From NCBI GenBank assembly GCA_028274825.1, contig JAQCMZ010000070.1, positions 1 to 5,229 on the forward strand: DNA of 5,229 nt. The letters run 5' to 3'. Position 1 is the stretch's first letter. Each line of letters begins with the position of its first letter. The notes under the pieces were generated by a model that was not told the origin of the DNA, did not search any database, and was given only the letters and a program-made list of their open reading frames with translations. Position numbers and translations under genes: made by a program. Shown here piece by piece: positions 1 through 5,229 of this stretch. The stretch comes from Haloferacaceae archaeon (GTDB taxonomy: Archaea > Halobacteriota > Halobacteria > Halobacteriales > Haloferacaceae).

Positions 1-1
1 C

Positions 2-1072
2 GTCACGAACGGCGGGGAGGCCCAACAAACACGAGATGTCTCGCTGGGGGGCTCGAGTGAGACGGTTCAGCTAACCCCCGGCGACGTAACCAAGGTGACA
101 CTCCCGGTCCCCTCCGATGGCGGGGAGGTCCGGCTCTCGCCCGGTGATTCGTTTCGGCTAGACGACACTGCATACGTCGCTACCCCTTCAAATAAAGAAA
201 TTGACACCCTGGTCGTGACGAATGATGAAAACACGTTTTTGACGGCGGCGCTCAGGGTGATAGACGACATCACGGTCGAGATTGCCGCCCCACCGGTCAG
301 TGACCCGAGCGGGTACGACGTTGTCGTGTTCAGCAACGTCGATCCCGACCGGGTGCTCAGCGGGACACTCACTGATGTCGAGGCTGATGTTGAAAACGGG
401 GCCGGCGTCGTAATCCAGGGCCAGGCAGATCTCGAAGCTGTCGGATACGGCGGGTTGGCGCTGATAGAACCCGGCAGACTCGGTCCCGAAACTGGCGTCC
501 GAGCCGTTGCTTCACACCCCGTCATCGACGGGATCGGGGTGGTTCCCGCCTCGGCGTATCTCACCGGAGAAGTCCAGCGCGGGCAAGCACTCGCCGTCGC
601 CGACGACGGCAGCCCGATGATCGCCGTCGGTGAGATTGGGGCCGGACGAGCGGTATATTACGGGTACATCGAGCAACAATCCCCGTTCAAATTCAATTAT
701 CTGTATCCGGTGTTCTGGCGCCAGAGTATGAACTACGCGGCCGGCCGGACGCCAATCGAGAAACTGAATCGAGCAAGCGGCGAGACAATCGCGTTCGAGA
801 GTGCAACATCTGTTGAGACGCCGAGTGGTAGCGTCGAGACAACACGGCTGACCCCGACCGAAACGGGATTTTACGAGACACAAACGGCGCGCTACGGCGT
901 GAGCCTGCAATCGCCTTCCGAGTCTACTGCCGTCTCTGAGCCAATCGATATCGGAAATGACGTAGCCGAGACGGGGTCGACACCGCAATCACTGATGCCC
1001 TGGCTCGCGCTGTTTGCGCTCCTCGCTGGGGTAACCGAACTCGGATATCTGAAATACCGGGGAGAACTGTGA
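2..1072 (+). CDS. BatA/vWA-type membrane protein with non-catalytic GATase-like domain, 5' partial
   Basis: The reading frame is open to the left edge, so this is the last 356 residues of a longer protein. A GTG at 95 is internal, because the protein pattern continues upstream of it. Residues 1-60 look beta-rich and Ig-like and end in GDSFRLDDTAYV. Residues 67-250 look like a ThuA or class I glutamine-amidotransferase-like alpha/beta fold (strand LVVTND, then YDVVVFS, GVVIQG, the motif HPVIDGI, and GAGRAVYYGY). No cysteine occurs in the visible part, so a Cys-dependent amidotransferase activity is excluded. Residues 251-320 are again beta-rich. A membrane helix follows at about 331-349, ending in a short basic tail (LKYRGEL), which puts the large domains outside the cell by the positive-inside rule. 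Relatives of this type usually carry N-terminal helices and a vWA domain, which would lie upstream; that is inference. The stop overlaps the next start, indicating one operon. The role is probably ligand binding or scaffolding in a MoxR/vWA-type system. Confidence 0.72.
   Translation, partial: VTNGGEAQQTRDVSLGGSSETVQLTPGDVTKVTLPVPSDGGEVRLSPGDSFRLDDTAYVATPSNKEIDTLVVTNDENTFLTAALRVIDDITVEIAAPPVSDPSGYDVVVFSNVDPDRVLSGTLTDVEADVENGAGVVIQGQADLEAVGYGGLALIEPGRLGPETGVRAVASHPVIDGIGVVPASAYLTGEVQRGQALAVADDGSPMIAVGEIGAGRAVYYGYIEQQSPFKFNYLYPVFWRQSMNYAAGRTPIEKLNRASGETIAFESATSVETPSGSVETTRLTPTETGFYETQTARYGVSLQSPSESTAVSEPIDIGNDVAETGSTPQSLMPWLALFALLAGVTELGYLKYRGEL
1059..1064 (+). promoter_or_regulatory. Shine-Dalgarno site of the vWA gene
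   Basis: GGGGAG lies inside the last codons of the upstream gene. GGAG at 1061-1064 leaves 7 bases before the ATG at 1072 but only 4 before the GTG at 1069. The normal spacing favours the ATG. The stop TGA (1070-1072) shares its A with that ATG, so the second gene is probably translated by re-initiation or coupling. Confidence 0.6.
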
Positions 1073-3507
1073 TGTTTGCTGCCGCAACTGAGAGTGTCAG
1101 CTTGTTCTCGCCTGCACTCGCACTCGTGCTCGATCTCGGCTCGATTATCGCGGGCATAACTCCCTCACTCGGGCCCGCGAGTCTCGGTCTCGGGTCGTTC
1201 GGACGGGTTGGCGTCGAACGGCCGCTTCTGTTCGCCACACTCCCGGTGGCACTGGCCGCAGTCACCGTCCTGTTTTATTCGAATCCCGGCCCGAGCGCCC
1301 CGCGTGGACGAACCCGGAGGCTGATGGTCATTTCACGGGTTTGTATTGCCGTTCTGTTGATTACAGCGTCTGCCGGCCCCTATCTCGTCAATGTCGATCG
1401 GTCGGCTGGCGACCCGGAGGTGCACCTTCTCGTGGACGAGTCTGCGAGTATGGATATCTACGATACCGACCCCGAAGCGATCGCTGACTCGATCGAGGCC
1501 GAGGGAGTGCCGGTGCGTCAGACGACGATCGCCAGCGGTGCGTCCTCACCGGTCGGCGATGAGGTACTTCGGGGCATCGAGACCGGGTCACATGTCGTGT
1601 TACTCTCAGACGCCCGGGTGACATCGGGACGGAGTCTGGGGTCGGCAGTCGATGTCGCCACAGAGCAGAACGTCACTATCAGTGGAATAACCGCAGAGCC
1701 GGTGCGAACCGAACGGCTGGTCTCTGTCGACGCTCCCGAGACGACGACGGTCGGGGCCGCAGAGGTGATCCGCGTCTCCGTCGGCGGTGTCGGCGAGGCG
1801 AACGCGGAACTCACGGTGACGATCGATGGCGAGCAGATACACCGAGCAGACGTGACGGAGCCGACGGCGGTGGAACTCGATCACACGTTCGAAGAATCCG
1901 GCGACCATCGCATCAAGGCGACAATCGATACCGATGGCGACGCGGGATTCGACCGAAACACCGTGTCTCGCCGTGTGGTCGATGTCGCTGCACCCCCGAA
2001 GGTGCTGTACGTGTCGCGGATTAATTACCCGATGGAGACGTATCTAAGCAGGCTTTACGACGTGACTCGCGCCAGTTCGGTTCCAGATCGGGCAGCTCTC
2101 GAGAAATATCACTCCGTCGTGATCCAAGATCTCGCAGCCGATGATCTCGGTAATGTGGCCGCGTTACAGTCGTACGCGGCTGATGGCAACGGTGTGGTCG
2201 TTGTCGGTGGGCGAAACGCATACGATCGCGGCGGGTACGCATCCTCGCCGATCACGACGATGTTGCCGGTACGGTTCCAAGAGCAGAAGGGAGGCGACGA
2301 CATCGTCCTTCTCGTCGATGTCTCCGGGAGTGCCGAAGAGCAGATGCCGCGGATTCGGGGACTTGCTCTCGATGTGATCGGACAGATCGGGAATTCAAGC
2401 CGGGTTGGGATCGTCGCGTTCGCCAACAGGCCACAGGTGGTCTCAGAGTTCCGCTCGCTCGAGAGTGACCGCGCACAACTCCGGGCGACGATCCGGCGCT
2501 TACAGGCCGGCGGCGGCACCGATATCGGTGCAGGGCTGCGTGGTGCTGGGGAGTTGTTGGACGGCGGAGGGGAAGTTATTCTCATTTCCGATGGTGTCGA
2601 CGACTCTGGTCAGGTGCTGTCTGCCGCCGGGGAACTCGCCGCCGACGACGTGCGGGTTACGAGCGTCGGCTTCGGCTCGTGGCGCAGAGATGCCCGTCTG
2701 ACCAATATCGCCGGGAGGACCGGCGGGACGTACGTCCAGCCGGACGAGACAAGCCGACTCCAGTTGTTTTTCAACAGTGAGACATCACCGGCTAACACTG
2801 ACTCGCTCGTCATTGTCGACCAGACGCACTTCATCACCACCGATGTCGAAACCGAGACTGACCTCACCACGACCAACGATGTCAATCCTCGCCGAGGAGC
2901 TCGGAGCCTCGTCACAACGAGCGAGGGTAGCCCAGCGCTCACGAGTTGGCGGTTTGGGCTTGGGCGTGTCGTCTCGGTGACTGCCTATGCTGATGACGGC
3001 AGTCTCGGTGGGCTGTTGCGGAGACCGGACGCCGAGCTCACGACTCGGTCGGTTAACTGGGCTGTCGGTGATCCCCGGCGGAAACAACAGAATGTGACGA
3101 GAGTATCGGACACGAATCTGGGCAGCGAGACGAGAGTCATCTATCGAGGGCCAACGCGGCCGCAGACGACGGATTTGCGATTCGTCCAGACTGACAGTGA
3201 GCGGTTCGAGGCGGCAATCACACCCGAGACGGTCGGATTCAATACTGCTCTTGGGGCTGAGTATGCGGTCGAGTATCCCGCAGAATACGGGGCAGTCGGA
3301 CAATCGTCGGCGCTTCAGGCGGCAGTCGATCGAACCGGTGGCCGATTGTTCGCCCCCTCACAGACAGCCGAGATCGCGTCGTTCACCCGGTCAGCGGCTA
3401 TCCGCGAGCGGTCGGTCCAACAGCCTCTTGCGTGGGTCTTTCTCGCGCTCGCGCTCGTAGTCTATCTCGGTGAGGTTGTCATGCGCCGGCTTCGGCAGAT
3501 CTCCTGA
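1072..3507 (+). CDS. vWA domain membrane protein with GATase-like domain (BatA/MoxR-associated type)
   Basis: This is a complete protein of 811 residues counted from ATG 1072; a GTG at 1069 would add one residue. Membrane helices lie near 52-69 and 86-105, with a weaker hydrophobic stretch at 10-30. A basic stretch (RGRTRR) between the two clear helices suggests that the following 680 residues are outside the cell. Residues 116-214 form a shortened vWA-like segment with DESAS (D122, S124, S126) and LLSD (D180). Residues 215-305 are beta-rich. A GATase-like fold begins at KVLYVS (about 310) and runs to LPVRF (about 398-402). A full vWA domain follows at about 409-570, with the whole MIDAS metal site: DVSGS (D416, S418, S420), T483 in GGTDIG and D507 in ISDG. 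The GATase-like fold resumes at HFITTD and GLGRVVSVTAY (to about 640). A beta-rich segment and a C-terminal helix (785-804) with a basic tail close the protein. The only cysteine seen is in a membrane helix, so no amidotransferase chemistry is expected. The likely role is metal-dependent ligand binding in an envelope complex; the ligand is unknown. Confidence 0.85.
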   Translation: MFAAATESVSLFSPALALVLDLGSIIAGITPSLGPASLGLGSFGRVGVERPLLFATLPVALAAVTVLFYSNPGPSAPRGRTRRLMVISRVCIAVLLITASAGPYLVNVDRSAGDPEVHLLVDESASMDIYDTDPEAIADSIEAEGVPVRQTTIASGASSPVGDEVLRGIETGSHVVLLSDARVTSGRSLGSAVDVATEQNVTISGITAEPVRTERLVSVDAPETTTVGAAEVIRVSVGGVGEANAELTVTIDGEQIHRADVTEPTAVELDHTFEESGDHRIKATIDTDGDAGFDRNTVSRRVVDVAAPPKVLYVSRINYPMETYLSRLYDVTRASSVPDRAALEKYHSVVIQDLAADDLGNVAALQSYAADGNGVVVVGGRNAYDRGGYASSPITTMLPVRFQEQKGGDDIVLLVDVSGSAEEQMPRIRGLALDVIGQIGNSSRVGIVAFANRPQVVSEFRSLESDRAQLRATIRRLQAGGGTDIGAGLRGAGELLDGGGEVILISDGVDDSGQVLSAAGELAADDVRVTSVGFGSWRRDARLTNIAGRTGGTYVQPDETSRLQLFFNSETSPANTDSLVIVDQTHFITTDVETETDLTTTNDVNPRRGARSLVTTSEGSPALTSWRFGLGRVVSVTAYADDGSLGGLLRRPDAELTTRSVNWAVGDPRRKQQNVTRVSDTNLGSETRVIYRGPTRPQTTDLRFVQTDSERFEAAITPETVGFNTALGAEYAVEYPAEYGAVGQSSALQAAVDRTGGRLFAPSQTAEIASFTRSAAIRERSVQQPLAWVFLALALVVYLGEVVMRRLRQIS

Positions 3508-3542
3508 GCGGTGCCGCGGTGCTCAGACGAGCGTCGACGGTT

Positions 3543-3583
3543 GATCTCCCTCGAGATCGATCAGTCGGCGAGACTGTCTCGCC
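3543..3583 (+). terminator. Pair of inverted repeats after the vWA gene, possible transcription end or regulatory hairpins
   Basis: There are two perfect stems. GATCTC (3543-3548) pairs with GAGATC (3553-3558) around a 4-base loop. GGCGAGA (3567-3573) pairs with TCTCGCC (3577-3583) around a 3-base loop. They begin 36 bases after the stop codon of the vWA gene. No run of T follows the second stem, whereas archaeal transcription ends are mainly marked by T-rich tracts. The terminator reading is therefore weak, and an RNA-processing or protein-binding site is equally possible. Confidence 0.3.
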
Positions 3584-3604
3584 AGTCCGACTAATAATGG
3601 TTAG

Positions 3605-3624
3605 ATACTGCTGAATACCACTGA
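3605..3624 (+). repeat. Tandem 10-base direct repeat upstream of the promoter
   Basis: ATACTGCTGA (3605-3614) is followed directly by ATACCACTGA (3615-3624). They match at 8 of 10 positions, with the outer ATAC and CTGA identical. The pair ends about 20 bases before the TATA-like box, where an archaeal activator could bind on one face of the helix. Its function is inferred from position only. Confidence 0.4.
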
Positions 3625-3643
3625 AAATTGGAACGGTAACCTG

Positions 3644-3650
3644 TTTAAAA
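3644..3650 (+). promoter_or_regulatory. TATA-like box for the coiled-coil gene, leaderless type
   Basis: TTTAAAA is centred at 3647, 25 bases before the A of the ATG at 3672. Haloarchaeal TATA boxes lie about 25-28 bases before the transcription start, so transcription should begin at or within a few bases of the start codon. There is no Shine-Dalgarno sequence before this ATG, as expected for a leaderless messenger. The purine-rich factor B element expected just upstream is not obvious (GGTAACCTG). Confidence 0.55.
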
Positions 3651-3671
3651 CCCGAGTCCTTATGACTGATA

Positions 3672-4259
3672 ATGGGATATCTGGGTGAGAGTATCAACAC
3701 GGCAGTTCTGATTGCTCTGCTCGTCACGACTAGCGGTCTTGTCGGTGCGAGTACGGTGTATCAGACAGCGAGTTCAGAAATCCAATCGGCCAACGCCGAA
3801 CTCGAAGCTGAAAACGAGAGACTCGAAGAGAAACTCGGCGAGACAGAGGAGACGCTTGAGACGCGTGAATCTGAACTGGAAGAGACTGAAGACACTCTCG
3901 AGACACGGCAACAGGACCGCGAACAACTCATCAATCAGCTTGAAACTGTCGAGACTGAACTCGCCGCGACCGAAGAAGAACTGACGGCGACCGAAGAGGA
4001 ACTAACGCGGACTGAAGATAGCCTCACACAGACACGTGCCGACCTCGAAGAAGCACAGGCTGAGTTAGGTGAAATCGAAGAGGATCTTGAAGACGCTGAA
4101 GACCGGATCGCGGATTTAGAAGCGACGAATGCCGACCTTAGAGATGATAAGCAGGATCTACAAGATGAAAAGCAGAATCTACAAGATGAAAAGCAGAACC
4201 TACAAAATAAAATCTCGAACCTAGAAGATGAGATAGAGGAACTAGAAAATTCCGAATGA
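3672..4259 (+). CDS. Membrane-anchored acidic coiled-coil protein, function unknown
   Basis: The protein has 195 residues. A single hydrophobic helix at about 10-28 (TAVLIALLVTTSGLVGAST) serves as membrane anchor or signal. There is no lipobox cysteine and no twin-arginine motif, and no charge bias that fixes the topology. The rest, from about residue 35, is almost entirely Glu, Asp, Gln, Leu, Thr and Lys, with no Gly- or Pro-rich breaks. Leucines fall every seven residues from 55 to 139 (only residue 83 breaks the series), then Ile146, and a second series three residues out of step runs from 149 to 191. This is one long uninterrupted coiled coil, about 137 residues, probably a parallel dimer rod. 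Such proteins are often mis-annotated as SMC-like from low-complexity similarity, but no ATPase motifs exist here. The start is supported by the TATA spacing. The gene contains two sets of 21-base tandem repeats and its 3' end is AT-rich. The next gene follows after 39 bases, so the two may be cotranscribed. The family is not recognised. Confidence 0.8.
   Translation: MGYLGESINTAVLIALLVTTSGLVGASTVYQTASSEIQSANAELEAENERLEEKLGETEETLETRESELEETEDTLETRQQDREQLINQLETVETELAATEEELTATEEELTRTEDSLTQTRADLEEAQAELGEIEEDLEDAEDRIADLEATNADLRDDKQDLQDEKQNLQDEKQNLQNKISNLEDEIEELENSE
3966..4007 (+). repeat. 21-base tandem repeat, two copies, encoding an ATEEELT heptad
   Basis: Copies at 3966-3986 and 3987-4007 differ at two positions, both silent (GAA/GAG and CTG/CTA), and each encodes ATEEELT. 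A third heptad (RTEDSLT, from 4008) is a diverged relative. The unit is exactly one coiled-coil heptad, so duplication keeps the helical register. Confidence 0.75.
4149..4211 (+). repeat. 21-base tandem repeat, three copies, encoding a Lys-Gln-Asn/Asp-Leu-Gln heptad
   Basis: Copies lie at 4149-4169, 4170-4190 and 4191-4211. The first two differ at one base (GGATCT against GAATCT) and the third has diverged at its 3' end. Each encodes a heptad of the form KQxLQxx, with K-Q-D/N-L-Q-D-E in the first two. The near identity points to recent duplication or ongoing length change. Confidence 0.8.
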
Positions 4260-4298
4260 TGATATGGTATCCGGTCTAATGCCCGTATTAATCGACAT

Positions 4299-5229
4299 AT
4301 GAGCGACAGTACTCAGCCAGAGTCGAACCCAGAGCCACCACAGTCTGCACACGAAGAACTGCTGGAAGCACTCGCAGAGATACGCAGCGAAGCGCGCAAA
4401 GCAGCACTGATGCAGGCTCTTCTCGACGCGCTGTTGGTGCTGATTGTGTGCCGGTTACTATTGCAGTTGATTGCGTTCGACCTCGGATTGGGGACGATTA
4501 TTTCCGCGCCCATCCCCGGCAGGTTCGCAGACGCTTTCAGTGGGATCGGTGTTATCCTCCCAAATCCTATCACAATCTCGGCGGGCGGACTCATTGTCAC
4601 GCTGACAGCCGGATCATGGTTCGCTGTCGATTTCGTGATCCGAAACCAGCGTCTGGATGTCGAACAGTTCGAGGCCGGTAATCCGGCTGTCAGTGAGGCA
4701 CTGCGGACGGCTCGAGACAGCGCCAAACGCGACGCTGACTCTCCAATCACGAATGAGCTCTACCGGACCGTAATTGAGCGGCTTCAACATACCTCCAGTC
4801 ACGTGTTTGTCCGACGACGTCAGTTGCTCGGTGTTGTCATCGGGATCGCGGTGTGTAGCGCCGCAATTGTGGCCGTCGCTGGTGCGGGGATATCGCCACT
4901 CGGTACCGCCGCGGTCAGCGGGGCACCCGTCGAGGGTGGCGGAGGTGGGAGCGGTGCTGGGGGCGGAGGCGGCGGCGGATCGTCCAGTACGGGAGATGAA
5001 GAGGATCTACTCGGTAGCGAAGGGAAAGTCGAGCGGGGCAGTCAGGACCAGACGGTCCAACTCGGCGGGAAAGGCGAGGGAAGCGCGAGCGGCGGTGGCG
5101 ACTACAGCGGTGGCTCTTTCGATGTGGACCCTGCGAGTGTCGATGCGTCGGCATCTGAATTCACCGAGGAAACCCGTCCCGAAAACGCCAATTTGGTTCG
5201 CGCGTACAACAGACAGATTCGTGAAGGTG
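4299..5229 (+). CDS. Multi-pass membrane protein with glycine-rich tail, 3' partial, function unknown
   Basis: The frame is open from ATG 4299 to the right edge, giving 310 residues without a stop. No other in-frame start exists between the upstream in-frame stop at 4260 and this ATG. Residues 1-40 are polar and partly helical (HEELLEALAEIRSEARKAA). Membrane helices lie near 41-60, 92-114 and 175-199. A 60-residue charged loop between the second and third ends in VRRRQ, which places it inside the cell; the tail after residue 200 would then be outside. That tail has two glycine runs (five at 213-217, seven at 221-227), then an acidic Ser/Gly-rich linker (GDEEDLLGSEG, GSASGGGDYSGGS), then a more ordered helix-like segment (about 293 onward) that is cut by the edge. 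No Shine-Dalgarno sequence precedes the start. ATATGGTAT at 4262-4270 could be a weak TATA box, but readthrough from the coiled-coil gene 39 bases upstream is as likely. The family is not recognised; context suggests an envelope role alongside the vWA proteins. Confidence 0.8.
   Translation, partial: MSDSTQPESNPEPPQSAHEELLEALAEIRSEARKAALMQALLDALLVLIVCRLLLQLIAFDLGLGTIISAPIPGRFADAFSGIGVILPNPITISAGGLIVTLTAGSWFAVDFVIRNQRLDVEQFEAGNPAVSEALRTARDSAKRDADSPITNELYRTVIERLQHTSSHVFVRRRQLLGVVIGIAVCSAAIVAVAGAGISPLGTAAVSGAPVEGGGGGSGAGGGGGGGSSSTGDEEDLLGSEGKVERGSQDQTVQLGGKGEGSASGGGDYSGGSFDVDPASVDASASEFTEETRPENANLVRAYNRQIREG
4935..4979 (+). repeat. Glycine-codon tract, low-complexity G-rich stretch
   Basis: Fifteen codons encode five Gly, Ser-Gly-Ala, then seven Gly. 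All four glycine codons are used, so this is not a simple triplet expansion. The coding strand carries many GG runs and two longer ones (GGG at 4947-4949, GGGGG at 4959-4963). At protein level it is a flexible linker just outside the third membrane helix. Confidence 0.75.

Larger units (their letters stand above)
3508..3671. other. Intergenic region separating the vWA operon from the coiled-coil gene
   Basis: This 164-base gap follows the vWA gene. Its left half is GC-rich and full of small palindromes (CGTCGACG at 3532-3539, two hairpins at 3543-3583). Its right half, from about 3590, is AT-rich and holds a direct repeat and a TATA-like box. No coding sequence on either strand is convincing: the antisense frame that crosses it encodes a basic, Ser/Thr/Arg-rich product unlike the acidic proteins around it. 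Confidence 0.6.

Noticed and set aside
2109..2585. Long antisense reading frame opposite the vWA domain
   Set aside because: It lies wholly within a well-supported gene on the other strand, and its product is Ser/Pro/Arg/Cys-rich and basic, unlike haloarchaeal proteins. Such frames are common opposite GC-rich genes.
2785..3303. Antisense frame of 172 residues opposite the 3' part of the vWA gene
   Set aside because: It has no domain pattern, ribosome site or promoter, and it is entirely covered by the real gene.
3508..3526. GC-rich imperfect hairpin just after the vWA stop codon
   Set aside because: Only a 4-pair outer stem (GAGC with GCTC) and a 4-pair inner alternative can form, with no T-run; too weak to report as a terminator.
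3662..3688. Short reading frame starting at ATG 3662, out of frame with the coiled-coil start
   Set aside because: It has only eight codons, and the TATA-like box would place the transcript start downstream of its ATG, so it should not be transcribed.
3479..3727. Antisense frame across the intergenic region and the start of the coiled-coil gene
   Set aside because: It would cover the forward promoter and both neighbouring gene ends; its product is basic and Ser/Thr/Arg-rich, and no promoter is seen for it.
4149..4211. CRISPR-like array
   Set aside because: The repeats are contiguous 21-base units without spacers, in frame within a coding sequence, and they encode coiled-coil heptads.
4313..4750. 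Antisense frame opposite the glycine-tailed membrane protein
   Set aside because: The + strand frame shows clear membrane helices and a coherent acidic protein; the antisense product is a Ser/Arg/Ala-rich shadow.
4934..4979. G-quadruplex in the glycine-codon tract
   Set aside because: Most runs are only GG, with few of three or more; the tract is explained by glycine codons in a linker.

Overview
The window looks haloarchaeal. The DNA is mostly GC-rich, the predicted proteins are strongly acidic (many Asp and Glu, few Lys, almost no Cys), and a TATA-like box sits so close to one start codon that the transcript would be leaderless. All supported genes are on the + strand. No tRNA, rRNA, mobile element or CRISPR array was seen.

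Region 1 (2-3507) holds two tightly coupled genes. The first is the C-terminal part of a membrane-anchored protein: a beta-rich segment, a non-catalytic ThuA/glutamine-amidotransferase-like (GATase-like) domain, a second beta-rich segment and a C-terminal membrane helix. Its beginning lies outside the window. The second is a full membrane protein of 811 residues. It has N-terminal membrane helices, a shortened von Willebrand factor A (vWA)-like segment, a beta-rich segment, a GATase-like domain with a complete vWA domain inserted in it, and a C-terminal membrane helix. The two align by eye through their GATase-like parts, so they are paralogues that differ by the inserted vWA domain. This is the pattern of BatA/vWA membrane proteins that often accompany MoxR AAA+ ATPases; no MoxR gene is visible here.

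Region 2 (3508-3671) is a 164-base gap. It has two small inverted repeats after the vWA gene, a tandem 10-base direct repeat, and a promoter placed for leaderless transcription of the next gene.

Region 3 (3672-5229) starts with a 195-residue protein of one membrane helix followed by an unusually regular acidic coiled coil, whose gene carries 21-base tandem repeats and a marked fall in GC at its 3' end. After 39 bases comes a 3' truncated gene for a protein with about three membrane helices and a glycine-rich, probably extracellular tail.

Inferred together, the genes may encode a cell-envelope assembly in which vWA domains bind metal-dependent ligands outside the membrane, with a rod-like coiled-coil protein and a multi-pass membrane protein encoded next to them. 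The first two genes fit a known family type. The coiled-coil and glycine-tailed proteins are not recognised, and their functional link to the vWA pair rests only on adjacency.
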